Shown here: piece after piece, positions 11,191 through 23,230 of the stretch
Layout: each line of letters starts with the position of its first letter
How positions within the stretch are numbered: position 1 is the first letter of the stretch
DNA from: Mytilus trossulus
Taxonomy: Eukaryota; Mollusca; Bivalvia; Mytilida; Mytilidae
Assembly: GCF_036588685.1 (NCBI RefSeq)
Contig: NC_086386.1
Span: 34,401,883-34,465,882 of the forward strand
Direction: 5' to 3'
DNA length: 64,000 nucleotides
The notes under the pieces: model-generated
Databases searched by the model: none
What the model was told of the DNA's origin: nothing
Seen by the model: the letters and a program-made list of their open reading frames with translations, nothing else
Program-made: the position numbers and the translations under genes

Positions 11191-11439
11191 AATGTAATAA
11201 TTCAATATTTTGTCAACATTATCAGCTATGGAGTAAAAAGAATCAAGTACTATCTTGTCTGTCATCATTGTATTTGATAAATTATGATTATCCTCAATAG
11301 ATTTATAGCAGATTGCTCAAAACGTGTTTTCTGATAAGAACTGATTAAACAAATGAGATTTTAGGTAGCTAGCATTGTTTCTGAGTTGACAATGACTTAT
11401 GTTAAGTTTCCTTATTCAATTGTTGAAAGGTTTAAATAT

Positions 11440-11690
11440 ATCATAATTCCTATGAAACTTGTCCAGTCAACTTCTAAATATACCCAAACTTGGGTATTTT
11501 TGTAACCTGAAAGGAAGACTATTCCAAAGTCTTGTAGTGAAAGGAATTAAACTATTGAAATAGTAGCTAGTTCTAGCAAGAGGCGGGTGTAAAGTGTTAT
11601 TTTCATTCCTTAAGTAAAAGGGGTTTGAAGAGTCTTAAGGTGAGATAGCATAAGATGCTCTTCAGTTAATAAGGTAGGGACTAAAACAGA
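11440..11690 (-). pseudogene. Decayed LINE, C-terminal end of the polymerase
   Basis: The minus strand reads, in one frame, DSSNPFYLRNENNTLHPPLA, RTSYYFNSLIPFTTRLWNSL and PFRLQKYPSLGIFRS. The pattern YxLRN...RTxYYxNSxIPxTTRLWNSLP...PSLxxFK is the classic tail of L2/CR1-type LINE polymerases. A stop lies just before it and the coding sequence is cut off at ~11,690 by a different repeat, so this is a short dead fragment. Confidence 0.75.
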
Positions 11691-11699
11691 TTGCATATC

Positions 11700-12005
11700 C
11701 CCTTTTGGATTCAGTTTCCTTTCATGAATTTGACCTACCGAATTAGACTATTTACCGGATTTGTAATCACATGAGCAACACGACGGGTGCCGCATGTGGA
11801 GCAGGATATGCTTACCCTTCCGGAGCATCTGAGATCACCCCTAGTTTTTGGTGGGGTTCGTGTTGTTTATTCTTTAGTTTTCTATGTTGTGTCATGTGTA
11901 CTATTGTTTTTCTGTTTGTCTTTTTTCATTTTTAGCCATGGCGTTGTCAGTTTGTTTTAGATTTCCGAGTTTGACTGTCCCTTTGGTATCTATCGTCCCT
12001 CTTTT
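11700..12005 (+). repeat. Dispersed mussel repeat (TTCCGGAGCATCTGAGATCA family)
   Basis: Marker phrases are ACACGACGGGTGCCGCATGT, TTCCGGAGCATCTGAGATCA, TTTTTGGTGGGGTTCGTG, TTTTAGCCATGGCGTTGTCA and GACTGTCCCTTTGGTATC. From memory this segment recurs in mussel genomes and transcripts. No coding function is claimed. Confidence 0.75.
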
Positions 12006-12419
12006 AAGCATGCATTTTGTCGTCAATAGAAAAAGCAGAAAGAAATAAAGCAACAAAATAAAATGCAAGTCAAATTAAAAAGCAGAAATTCTTTGATTTT
12101 TTTCGATACTTACTACAATTCTCAAAACCTGTAAAGATAAATCTCACAAATCAAAAATCTACTAGTAAATATATTATGTTTTGTGAAAACGATAATTTAG
12201 TTGATATATCTTTTTATATTCATAGTTAATTATATACTCAGACAAACGAAAACTATAATTTATTGCATAGTATGTTAAATGGTCTAGGGCGCAGTACACA
12301 GTGTATGCGGTGTTGCCACGTTGTCTTGAGAGTAGAACAACAAATTGCTTATTCAATTTGCAGATTTAACATTGTATGGGCAAATTTGAGAAGAAGTATA
12401 TATATCATTGATTATCTAA

Positions 12420-12870
12420 GTAAAATGAAGACCCTAAATCCTCTTTCTGCCGACACCACATTTGTATGTATGGATGTTACATCCCTCAACACTAATATTC
12501 CACGCACGCGCAGATGGCATTGGTGCATATAAAGACGTTTGGGATTCCCGACAAGTACAGTCTTCACCTACTGAATGCCTGGCAAAATGCTCAAATTGAT
12601 ACTGAAAAACAACAACCTCAACTTTAATGGAGATCATTATCTGCATGTTGTTGGAACAGCTTTACATCATATGTAAACATAATTATAGGCATATTAGAAA
12701 ATCAAATCATTGAATTTTCAATCCTGTTTTAAATTTATAGATAATGAAGATATAAATGGAGGACAAGTGACGAGGATTTAGATACATTTATCCCTCATAC
12801 GACACCAAAGTAACAAATTTACTCATGAGAGATCTTTATCCGAAATTATCTTACTCGATACCTCCAAAAT
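12420..12870 (+). pseudogene. Penelope-like element reverse transcriptase relic
   Basis: In one frame 12,420-12,500 reads LNPLSADTTFVCMDVTSLNT, matching the LVTxDVTSLYTNIP motif of Penelope-like RTs. Later frames give KTFGIPDKYSLHLLNAW, LLKNNNLNFNGDHYLHVVGT and SNKFTHERSLSEIILLDT, in the right order for this RT (the last being the xIKFTHExSxxxINFLDT segment). Stops and at least two frame changes separate them, so it is an inactive fragment without the GIY-YIG nuclease part. Confidence 0.75.
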
Positions 12871-12999
12871 CTAAAGAGCCAGTGTCGCTCACCACGGTCT
12901 ATATGCATATTACTGAATACTCGTGCTGTTAACAATATATCTATCTATTATGCACGGTGACCAGCAGTTAGAGAGAAAAACATTTCGCAAAAAACAAAT

Positions 13000-14012
13000 T
13001 TGAATTGACCATATTGCTCATGTGTGTTATCTTTCTTAGCTGAACATTATTGCTGTTTAAAGTTTATCTTTACCTTTAATAATATTCAAGATAATAACAA
13101 AAAACGGCAAAACTTCCTTAAAATTACAAATTCCTAGGCGGCAACCCAACAACCGGTTGTCCTATACATCTGAAAATCTCAGGGCAGATAGATCTTAACT
13201 TGATAAACAATTGTATATCTCTCTCAATTTTTTTAAAATGCTTTGGCTTCAGAGTAATATGTCAAATTCTACATTTCACCCCTATGTTCTATTCTAAGCC
13301 ATGGCGGCCATCTTGTTTAGCTGGCCGAGTCATCAGACACATTTTTTTAAAATTAAATACCCAAATGATGATTTTGGCCAGGTTTAGTTAAATTTGGCCC
13401 AGTCGTTTCGGAGGAGAAGATTTTTGCAAAAGATTACAAGAATTTAAGGAAAAATGGTAAAAGAGACTATAAAGGGGCAATAACTGCTTTAGGGGTTACC
13501 TGACCATTTTGGTTATGTTATCTTTTCCGAAGATCATTCTTTGCTGAACATCATTGCTGCTTACAGTTTATCTCTATCTATATTAATATTCAAGATAATA
13601 ACCAAAAACGGCCAAATGTTTTGAAAGTTACCAATTCAGGGACAGCAACCCATCAACCGGTTGTCCGATTCATCTGAAAATTTCAGGGCAGATAGATCCT
13701 GACTTGATACACAATATCTTCCCGTTAGATTTGCTCTAAATGCTTTGGTTTCAGAGAAATAAGCCAAAATCTACATTTTACCCCTATGTTATATGTTTAG
13801 CCATGGGGCCCTTCTTGGTTGGCTGGCTGTGTCATCAGACACATTTTTAAACTAGATACCCCAATGATGATTGTAGCCAAGTTTAGTTAAACTTGGCTAA
13901 GTAGTTTCAGAGAAGAATATTTTTGTAAAAGTTAACAGACGACGACGACGGGTGACGGACTCAAGAGTGATGAGAAAATCTCATTTGGCCCTTTAGGCCA
14001 GGTGAGCTAAAA
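13000..14012 (+). repeat. Two tandem diverged copies of a ~500-bp bivalve repeat
   Basis: Copies at ~13,020-13,530 and ~13,540-14,012 share ATTCAAGATAATAAC, AACCGGTTGTCC, TCAGGGCAGATAGATC, CATTTTACCCCTATGTT, GCCATGG and TCATCAGACACATTTTT. The second ends with the ACGACGACGACGG segment and GCCAGGTGAGCTAAAA, which closes this family as I remember it. No coding content. Confidence 0.85.
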
Positions 14013-14629
14013 GTGACATGATATCCAAAGACCTATATCATCAGCTTATTGATACTCACCAATACATGACACTAAAAAGGTTCCAAGCCTACTAAGGCAT
14101 TCAGAGTCAAGCGAATTTGTTTCATCACAAAAACAACTACAAATCAAGTCAACTGAAAACTTACTTGACGAGAAGGTGCAATAAACAAAAAAAAAACTAT
14201 CGAAACAAATTTTCAGAAAGCGGCAAATATCACATTGCTACGATACAAAGATAAAAATATAAATAAAATGACTCCGTGTGTTCTTTCTTATCACCAATCT
14301 CTTAAACAAATGAACGCTTCGTGGGGATTCGAAAACATTTTTTTAAAAATGTAAAGGAATTCCTAACTTTTCAAGATTTTTCCGTACCTTGGCATATACT
14401 TTCTGTTAGGCAACCAAATAGTTTGCATCTCCAATTAAGCACAACAGCGATAGATCTTCAAATTTGCGTTTGCCAAATTTTGTTCTTCTTTAGCATAATC
14501 CAATCCTTTGCATCTGTGACATCGTGATAACACCACATGCAACGTGTTCAGCGCCCTAGACCCCCTAGGCTATATACACATTTAGCTTTCATTGGTCGAT
14601 TTTACCTTTGTTCGTCTACTTTATCTATA
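14013..14629. other. AT-rich stretch without recognised feature
   Basis: Short ORFs only; nothing supported. Confidence 0.4.
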
Positions 14630-14910
14630 GAGGGTTGTAAATAGTTATCAAAGGTACCAGAATTATAATATATACGCCAGATCCGAGTTTCGTCTACATA
14701 AGACTCATCAGTGACGCTCAGGTCAAATTAGTTATATAGCCAATGAAGTACAAAGTTGAAGAGCATTGATGACCCAAATTCCAAAAAAGTTGTGCCAAAC
14801 ACCGCTAAGGTAATCTATTTCTGGGATAAAGAAATCAAAGTTTTGTAACAGAAAATTAACAAATTACCATAGAATTGATATTCATGTTACACAGTACATG
14901 ATGAGATGTT
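14630..14910 (+). repeat. Dispersed repeat (ACGCGCGTTTCGTC family), copy 3
   Basis: It shares with copy 1 the order: TATATACGCCAGA, GTTTCGTCTACATAAGACTC, AAGTACAAAGTTGAAGAGCA and ACCGCTAAGGTAATCTAT. The core is mutated (CCGAGTTT instead of CGCGCGTTT). Confidence 0.75.
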
Positions 14911-15189
14911 TTACCTTTCAGATCTGCTATTTTGGTTGTCGAAAAGGATGATAATTTTAATAGCCATGCTGCCACATCAAATTTAAATTTTATAATATAC
15001 TTCATAGCATATACTCCTAAATAACGGAAAAATATCTTCATCGGGTAATCCGTAGTTGAACAAAACTAATACAATAAAATATATCGATATCTAATTCGTT
15101 TCTGAAAGATATGACGATGATGCACATGGTTGCTCACCGTCAAGCGACAAATTAAAATGCATATTCAGGCCAAGAATACATTAATTTCA

Positions 15190-15290
15190 TTATGTAGACG
15201 AAACGCGCGTCTGACGTATAAAATTATAATCATGGTTCCTTTGATAATTATTTAAACCACTTGGTTGATGCCACTGCTGGTGGACGTTTC
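15190..15290 (-). repeat. Dispersed repeat (ACGCGCGTTTCGTC family), inverted copy
   Basis: Contains GTAGACGAAACGCGCGTCTG followed by a CCACTGCTGGTGGA segment, the reverse of the order in copy 1. The TAAAATTATAATCATGGTTC phrase links it to the copy at 16,720-16,890. Confidence 0.75.
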
Positions 15291-15529
15291 GTAGTTGTAA
15301 CTTTATGATATGGTACAAAAATCAAACAAAAAATCGATTTGTTTTGGACACAGATGATTTTCAAAATTTTTATATCATTGAAAAAGCTCCAAATTATCTC
15401 CCTTTGGTGCTAAAATGCCATATTTTGCATTCACATGTATATATCTTGTTTGACTCAAAGGTGACCTAGATTTTTTTATTATTTTTTTCAAACAAGCTGT
15501 ACTTTGTAAAAAAAAATTATAAATAATAA

Positions 15530-15705
15530 AATTGAGAATGGAAATGGGGAATGTGTCAAAGAGACAACAACCCGACCAAATAAAAAAACAACAGCAGAAG
15601 GTCACCAACAGGTCTTCAATGCAGCGAGAAATTCCCGCACCCGGAGGCGTCCTTCAGCTGGCCCCTAAACAAATATATACTAGTTCAGTGATAATGAACG
15701 CCGAT
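15530..15705 (+). repeat. Truncated GTGTCAAAGAGACAACAACC repeat
   Basis: It is nearly identical to the first ~170 bases of the copy at 9,085 and ends after TAGTTCAGTGATAATGAACG. The 98-codon ORF across it is a by-product. Confidence 0.85.
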
Positions 15706-15829
15706 TTCTGTAATTTAGTTCTTTTTCATTTCGGTATTACTTCTATTTTTCCTATTAGTTCAACAGAAAAAAAAAGTACCTTAACAAAGTGCATGCTTCT
15801 TCCGAAGGCAGATTGTGACCTTGAATGAA

Positions 15830-16300
15830 CGATGACCCAATTGTTTTATTTAATTTTTCTATTAAGTACATGATAAAGTTCATTTATAGAAAGAAAAAAA
15901 TGGCGAAATCTTATATTTAAAAAAATGATTATCATTTACAACCGCAAACCACCTAAAGATATGAATAAATACAGTGTTGACATCTTCTATGAAAATATTC
16001 ATAGAAATAAAATGTTCAAAACCTGTTAAACATCTGTGAGATTTAAAAAAAACTTACCGTGGTATTTTTCGCCTCCGCTTTCATTACTTGCCATTTCTGA
16101 AAAAAATGTGTAGTTAATCAGTCTCTTGAATTATTTAATAATTGAATCATATGACATATATTTCTGTTTAGAAATCAAGCCTTTTGAACGCCTTAAAATC
16201 AAAACATTACAGTTTTCCTTTCGTCAGTGCTATCTCATACTAAATGACTTTAATGAATACCGTCGATAGATATTTATAACTCCCTATGAATTTTTATACC
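15830..16300. other. AT-rich stretch without recognised feature
   Basis: Nothing supported. Confidence 0.35.
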
Positions 16301-16304
16301 TGTA

Positions 16305-16440
16305 AAAAGAAAAATCACAAAAATACTGAACTCCGAGGAAAAATCAAAATGGAAAGTCCCTAATCAAATGATAAAACTCACAGAGTGGACAGTGGATCAA
16401 CAACCCAATTGTTGCTTAGTATTGTTGTTTTTGTCGGATT
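16305..16440 (-). repeat. Fragment of the AATCACAAAAATACTGAACT repeat family
   Basis: AATCACAAAAATACTGAACT and the following AAAGTCCCTAATCAAATG match, reversed, the repeat at 17,400-17,660, and in the same orientation those at 25,400 and 29,810. Confidence 0.7.
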
Positions 16441-16719
16441 TAAAATGACTTAATGTGATTTGCTATGCCTATATTGATAATATGTGGATTTTTGCACAAC
16501 ACAAATACAAGTTTTTCACGACCTTGACTGGCTATACAGCCCTTGCACGGTCGGTAATGCAGTGCAACAGCTTATATTTGAATTTAAACCTTTTAAGGCT
16601 CGAATATTTCAGGTGTTGACATGAATATCAATAATGTGGTTATTTTTTTTAAATTTAATAAGTTAACCTTTTTCGTAAAACTAAGGATTTTCTTATCCCA
16701 GGAATAGAAAACCTAAGCC

Positions 16720-16890
16720 GTATTTGGCAAACCTTTTGGAATTTAGGATCCTCAATGCTTTTCAACTTTTTACTTGTTTGGCTTTATAAATATTTTGATT
16801 AGAGCGTCACTGATGAGTCTTATGTAGACGAAACGCGCGTCTGGCGTACTTAATTATAATCCTGGAACCTTTGATAACTATTTGAATGAA
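16720..16890 (-). repeat. Dispersed repeat (ACGCGCGTTTCGTC family), inverted copy
   Basis: AGCGTCACTGATGAGTCTTA, GTAGACGAAACGCGCGTCTG and CCTTTGATAACTATTT appear in reversed order relative to copy 1. The copy is followed directly by the (GAAT)n tail of another insertion. Confidence 0.8.
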
Positions 16891-17350
16891 TGAATGAATT
16901 CTTTATTTGCAAAGCAGTAGTTACATGCTATAGCAACACAAACATATTTACATTGTGACACACAATAAACAACAGAGAACAATTTCATGTGACGTATATA
17001 ATTTTTCTGACGTCGGACACTCAAGTAGATCCATGTGTTCGTGGATAGGTTTTTGTGCCCTGTTAAATTGTTCCTTTTAAAAGTTTTGAATTCTCATAAA
17101 TTCTATGTATAACTTTTGGACTAGTTTGATTTCTGTAATTTATTCTTACATACTTTTGATTTTTTAACCCTGTCTGCGCTCATTGCCTATGTAAAATTTA
17201 AAATTGTTTATAATCCAGGTACTTTTGATAACTATTGTATGCACATTGAACGACAAATTTGTGTGACGTATATAATTTTTCTGACGTCAGACACTCAAAT
17301 CAATCCATGTGTTCGTAGATAGTAGATGTTGTTGTGTCCTGTTAAATTGT
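16884..17350. repeat. (GAAT)4-tailed insertion flanked by a ~90-bp direct repeat
   Basis: GAATGAATGAATGAATTCTT is a typical microsatellite tail of bivalve LINE 3' ends, read from the opposite strand. The phrase GTGACGTATATAATTTTTCT with GACGTC..GACACTCAA and CCATGTGTTCGT occurs at ~16,988 and again at ~17,262, each followed by CTGTTAAATTGTT. Confidence 0.55.
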
Positions 17351-17399
17351 TATACGATGATGACTGATGTTCCCATATTTTGACTATTTTATTGATTGT

Positions 17400-17660
17400 G
17401 ACTGTTTATTTAACGCATCATGTAAATGTAACGGAATTTGATGAGACTGTTATTAAAGTGAGAGGGTTAGCGCTATAGAACCAGGTTTAATCCACCATTT
17501 TCTACATTTGAAAATGCCTGTACCAAGTCAGGAATATGACAGTTCTTGTCCATTCGTTTTTGATGCGTTTTGTTTTTTGATTTTGCCATGTGATTATGGA
17601 CTTTCCAAATTGATTTTCCTCTGAGTTCAGTATTTTTGTGATTTTACTTTTTTTTTTTCA
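17400..17660 (+). repeat. Dispersed mussel repeat (GCCATGTGATTATGGACTTT family)
   Basis: Contains AACCAGGTTTAATCCACCAT, CCTGTACCAAGTCAGGAATA, GCCATGTGATTATGGACTTT and AGTATTTTTGTGATTTTACT. Reverse copies lie at 25,385-25,580 and 29,810-30,020. It is among the commonest mussel repeats as I remember it. Confidence 0.85.
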
Positions 17661-18600
17661 TAAGATAGTACAATAGAAAAATGATCAACTTATTAAATGT
17701 GATTTTTTTGGCAGTAATTTGCCCCAAAGTGGGTCAACAGGTGCAAAAAGCGTCAATTTTGCCGATTTTTCACCCCTTCTCTTGACCCAGAAGACCCAGG
17801 GTTGCTGGTTAAGGTATCCAGCTGTAGCCTGCGTGTAGAGTGGACCCTAGTGAACAAATTGACCCCAACAGTTGTTAGGTCGGAGTGAATCTGATCTTGA
17901 TGCATCAGTCTACAGAAGGTCATTTGGACCCAAAATACTGAATTTCACGATTTTTGCTGATTTTTTACTTCGAAAGGACCCAAAACCGGAAGTAGTTGTT
18001 TCCTATGCGTATTTCAATAATAATTATGATCAGCAGTTATATGGCTGTGGGTTTGCACTATCTTTGCCAGTTTTATGCCTCTTAACTTCTTGTGTAAGAG
18101 ACAGATGTGAAGCCTACCCCTCCAGAAAACCGATTTTTAGCCAATTTCAATTTTCCAAGTCCGTATTTGTGCTCAAAATGCTACTTATACATGAGAAACG
18201 TGAATATGGATAGCCTGAGGTTGACGGAACATGCATAACTTTTAAAATAAGTATCATAAAGTGGACTTCTAAAAGTATGGAACGCCATTGGAGCCAAATA
18301 ACGGTTATTAGGGTCCGCCCGTCAAAAGACGGGTACCGCATGGTAAGGGTTAAGAATAAATATGTTCAAAAACTCATTTTCCCGAATACTCTCTGGCACG
18401 CCATATTCACAAATCCGTTGAAAAGAAACTCTTATTTGTTTTACGAAAATAGAAATCATTATTACACATGTAACTGTATATCATTCAAAATATACATGTG
18501 TCCCCTGCGAGCAAAGTTAGCTTTTTCATTACGTATGTACAGATGTAAGACAAGTGCAAACGCTCGCTCGATGAATACGCTATTTTAAATAGATTTGAAA
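17661..18600. other. Unclassified GC-richer segment, no supported gene
   Basis: It holds a 113-codon plus-strand ORF (17,872-18,213) and overlapping shorter frames, without domain-like composition. Repeated 'GACCC' words (AAGTGGGTCAACAGG, GACCCAGAAGACCCAGG) and a CCCGTCAAAAGACGGG hairpin at ~18,318 suggest a repeat consensus more than a gene. Confidence 0.35.
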
Positions 18601-20305
18601 TTAACACAATTTTACAACGACCAAGTTAAGGTGTATTACGTACGTCAACATATATTATTTTTGTTTAATTTACAAGTTAAACGGTCAACGGGAGATAACA
18701 ATGAACTTTTTTTGAAATGTTAAGGTATTTTACGTATAATAGCGTGCGTCAAAAACCTAAAATTCTCCAGTATGTTTCTTTTATGCCTTCGTTTATCTTT
18801 ATATCATTATTGACGCTGATTTTTCACAGGATAGGAGTGGTATATAGAAATTTGAAGGCTCAATCGCCATAGGCACTGAACTTTGTAAACTATAAGAAGG
18901 TTTCTTAAATTTCAATCTTTAGAGTATATAGCTTAATTATGACCTCTAAGACTTTATACCTAACAATATATATGATTTAAAAAAATATCAAATGCTAAGG
19001 ATTTCGGGTGAAGTTTACTAAAATAATCAAAATGTTCTACAGGAAAGGTGTTTTGAAGAATATCATGTCATCGGACACGTATGAAACTATTGCATACTCT
19101 AAAACAAAAGATATGTTTGGAACCAATCATAAAGTTAAGTCCTATAAATACAAAAAAAAAGGTTAACAAACAAGAGATAAATATAGCTGCTTATATACCT
19201 ATATGGAGTTATTTTCTTTCAGAACGTCAGGTCATTCTTTTTCAGAATCAACCCGGACGATACCATGTTTCAATGGTATATGCTCCAAGGCGTACAATAA
19301 TTACCTGTGTAAGGTCATTATTTTCCTTGATAAACATGCAATCTATGATTTACTTCAAAATTTTATTCGTCTAATAGTTTTTTGTTGCCGATTTGGAAAT
19401 TTATTTTCTAAAGTTCATAGTTGTAAAAGAAACCGTCATTGTAGATCCGCAATTAAATTTAAGAAACAAATAACGAGAAGTTTTGTTGATTTATCGCTAT
19501 AATAAAGAAACATTATCATATAGGTCAGATGCATTTTAATGTAGACTTTCATAAAATAAATCCAGATTTAACATGTGTAAGATTTTGAAAATCTGAATAG
19601 GTTGATTGCTTAAACGTCCAGTGGCAAATATTTCATGCATGTTCAGAACGATACACACTGAATAGGAAATCATACTGTGACCTACATGTATTTATATTCG
19701 TCTTCGTGTCAGTTCGTAACTTTTTAAAATTTATGTATACCTTTTACTCTATCAAATGATCAACTAATAAAATAATCTTATATTCTATTGAATAACATAA
19801 ACATAACTCAGGTGCGGAGGGGATATAATTTTATCCTGATTATCTTTTAATAAAATGTATTGCTTTTCGAAAGACAATCTTTCTGAATTTTTCATTCGAT
19901 TCAAGTAAAATGGTTAAATAAATAACAACTTTTCCGCGATAGAAATAACATAACAAAACGAAACGAAAAAATATAACCCCTCCCCCTTTTCCATAAGCTA
20001 AGTGATACAATAAATAACTTACAATGTGTCTCATATTTGTCATATACCGTTATCGGAAGGTAACAATACATTTGTGTCTTACTTCATGCAGTTACAGTAA
20101 TATTTTTATTGCGTATGGATAACAATTTTTAAAAGGTTTATATCTAAATTATTTAGTGAGTTTTATTTCACATTTTAAATGAGCCGCAGGGCGTATAACA
20201 ACCTGAACGCATTAGAAAGGAATATCCCACTTTAGTGTTGTCGGTAAAAAAGGATACTAAATTTTACAAATCTTTATAAAATTAATATGTTTTGACGGTA
20301 TATAA
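18601..20305. other. AT-rich stretch with unassigned small ORFs
   Basis: Overlapping plus-strand frames at 19,031-19,170 (starting MFYRKGVLKNIM), 19,081-19,374 and 19,203-19,502 are the densest ORF cluster here. I recognise none, and no exon structure is convincing. Confidence 0.3.
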
Positions 20306-20309
20306 GTCA

Positions 20310-20466
20310 GATAATGCATATTTTAAGGTTTTTCTTGTCGTAGAACACACCTCGGGGTGTCAGGATTGTTCAAGGAAAGACCTCCCTCCGGTCGGTCTTT
20401 CATTTGATCAATCCTGACACCCCTCGGTGTGTTCTACGACAAGAAAAACCTTAAAATATGCATTAT
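20310..20466. mobile_element. Near-perfect palindrome, ~58-bp arms, fold-back element
   Basis: GATAATGCATATTTTAAGGT is matched by its complement at ~20,447-20,466; the arms include CGTAGAACACACCTCGGGGT and differ at about one base. The ~40-base loop holds a smaller hairpin, AAAGACC...GGTCTTT. Higher GC than the flanks marks it as an insertion or a structured element. Confidence 0.8.
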
Positions 20467-21635
20467 CTATAACATATACGATATAAAAGTTTTATACAAC
20501 GGTTTGCACAAAAATATAGTGCAAAGTCCGTCAGAGTGCAGACAATGTGTTTAATAAATTTAAAAGAGACCAGATACATCAAGGAGATAGTCATTCACTG
20601 TCATCAGATTATCAGTTATATATGTTTGTTCAACATACCCATCGGAAAACAGATGTGAAAAAACGTATTATTGTAAGATTCACTTTTATTACTATAGGCA
20701 TATCAGAAATCCTTAAAATTCATATCTGCCTGTATCATAAGCGTTTATAAAGTTAAAAAGTTGCACCTAGTTCGGTTGTTTTTTATCAGTTGGTTAAAAG
20801 CTGTACAAAATTTGTCATGAATGCGCTTTGCATTAGTCTTGTATATATAATTAACGAACATGACCTTAAATGACATTAATTGCACTCCCAGCATGCTAAA
20901 GTATGTCGAAATAGACTTGTATATTCTAATAAATAAAATCAATAATTTCCAGTTTTCTTCTTTTTTAAGTATTAACATCTAGATTTTTCATGTTATAACG
21001 AACATAATAAGATGATAAATAAAATATCATAAATTTCCCCTCAAAAGTAGTCGCTTTGGAAGGGTACCTGTTTTCTCTGAATGATATCTTGTGTTGACGC
21101 ACCTTGTTAAAATTCTGTTTTGTTTTTGTGTGTCCTTTTGGTTTACAAATTCTAATACCCTTACATATTTTACTTTGACCAAGATGAACAAACTTGTCTT
21201 CCGAGAAAAACTATATAGACCAAACCATGTGCACTAACATCTAATAACCGGATGTATGAAGAAAAAAATGAGCCGTTGATCAAATAAATGCAGCTACAAA
21301 AGGAACAATTACAAGAAGAATACTGAACACTAAAAAAACACAAGATCTCCTACAAAAGACTGGCGTAAACCCAGGTGCTCTGGAAGGATAAGCTTATTCT
21401 ATTTTTGTTCGTCAAACAAGGTTCCCTATAGATAAAAATTCGAATTTTCTGACGTACATATACGTGAATTCCGATGATGATATATAGCTCGTTCCCGAAA
21501 TCATGAACTTAAATATGGTTAACCTCTGAGTCCAGATAAACGTCCAACACCCATCTCTCCAAAAACAAAAACAAGCATGATACTTCGTTATTAGCAAACA
21601 TTAATTGATGTTTTCAGAAAATATTACTTTTAGTT
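20467..21635. other. AT-rich stretch without recognised feature
   Basis: Short ORFs only; nothing supported. Confidence 0.35.
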
Positions 21636-21639
21636 ATAA

Positions 21640-23230
21640 TATATTTTATTAGGGTAAAAAGAACACAGTTGAAGATCGACCAAGGACCAAAAAATATTCA
21701 GATTATGCAGTTGTGTTTACTTTATGATCCTAATGTCGTTTACTATCATTGTCATCGGTAGTATGTTTAATTTTTACAAAGTAAATTGCTGAAATAAACA
21801 AATGATATAGTTTATCTATGTAAAACTCATTTCGATTGTATTTCAGTCTATTCCCTCATATGCTGCATTCATATTTTGAAATTTAAAAAGATTAAACCAC
21901 CATATTTTTGTCTTCTTACAGGTTACATCTCTGATCAAATTGACAGCACAATTTTACTATAAAGTGTCTTCAAAAGTTATATTCTAAAATGAAAAGTGCA
22001 TATGTACAATCATTCTTTCAAAGGTCAATTTAAAGGGCAATGCGACATATTTATAATGTGTTTATGCCTCGAACTTCTATGAGTTTAAACAGATACCAAA
22101 ATTCTGAACTACCCATCCCTTCACTTTCGATCTGCCTCAGAATTCAACTTGGCCGCTATTCATGTGTATGGGTACTGGTAAACTGTCTAATGTGTGACCT
22201 GTGAGATTAAGCACAGTGATCATATCTTGGAAGTAGTAGGTGAACCAATCAAAATATCAATGGATAGTATATGTATCCACAGAAAAGCAAAATAGACGTA
22301 GTTCGTGAAATAACTGTTTACACAAAGTACAACCTTCATATTTCCTTTATTATCTATCTTCATGAATTTTAAGCAAAACAAGGTAATACATGTTCATGTG
22401 TCTTGTCAGCAGTTTTACTTAAAGACTTGTTTCCTCGTTAGATTTATATTTTCTCTATTCTCTAAAACCAATTGACAACGGTACAAAGGGGTAGACATAA
22501 TGAATGTAACCTATAATGGAGAAGGTGGTGCATATATTGATATTGATTAAAAGTATGTAGCTCATTCTTAATTATATAAACATGAACATGTGTACAATGT
22601 TTGTTTTTAATTTTCTAGTAGAAGTTTCAGTAATCAGACGTCGAAGAACAAGTGTTTACTTTGAATGGCCGGAATATATATTACATTACTATTCATTCAT
22701 TTTAAATTGTGTTTAGACTGTTGAAAGAATGAAAGACTTTTTTTCAATATCAGAGGCACTTTTAAAGCTCTGATCGTACATCCTCTTTTTTTATACACCA
22801 TAATTTTCATTTATCTAAAGCATTAAGGAATAACAACTATAAAATAAATTGTTATTGATTTGTGCACTGGTAGTAAATGCTACATAAAGCAAGCGCTTTC
22901 TAGCAATGTTTGATTTGCTTGATTTAGGAGTCAGGAAATTAGATTATTTCAACAAGTTTTACAGTTAGTATTTAGTTACTTTGAGTAGTCCTTCACAGGC
23001 ATCAAATTTCACAGTAAATGAATAAATAAAAGAATAAAGGAAAGAGTGAAATACCTCAAATAATAGTTAGATGACAAACCGGTATTCCTCCGTTTATGAA
23101 AGTATCATTTGTGCCACCTTATGATATCACTGAACATATCTATATAGTTCAAAGTTTAGTTAGTTATCACTAATTTTAACTTGGCGAGAGCATGATTTTT
23201 ATATTGATGGACCGTTAATTGTTTACTTCA
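21640..23230 (+). repeat. Segmental duplication, copy A
   Basis: Three stretches match copy B in the same order: 21,648-21,880 with ~25,008-25,225 (ATTCAGATTATGCAGTTGTG), 22,450-22,560 with ~27,375-27,480 (AATTGACAACGGTA), and 22,960-23,230 with ~27,820-28,080 (CACTGAACATATCTATATAG). Divergence is considerable, so the event is old. No ORF is conserved between copies. Confidence 0.75.

Noticed and set aside
15532-15828. 98-codon ORF with RQQPDQIKKQQQK
   Set aside because: It lies in the GTGTCAAAGAGACAACAACC repeat, which gives the same peptide at several places.
17872-18213. 113-codon ORF
   Set aside because: No domain or splice context, overlapping frames of similar length on both strands, and repeat-like words around it.
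19031-19502. Overlapping ORFs that might be exons of one gene
   Set aside because: Frames overlap without compatible splice sites and no family is recognised; kept only as an unassigned stretch.
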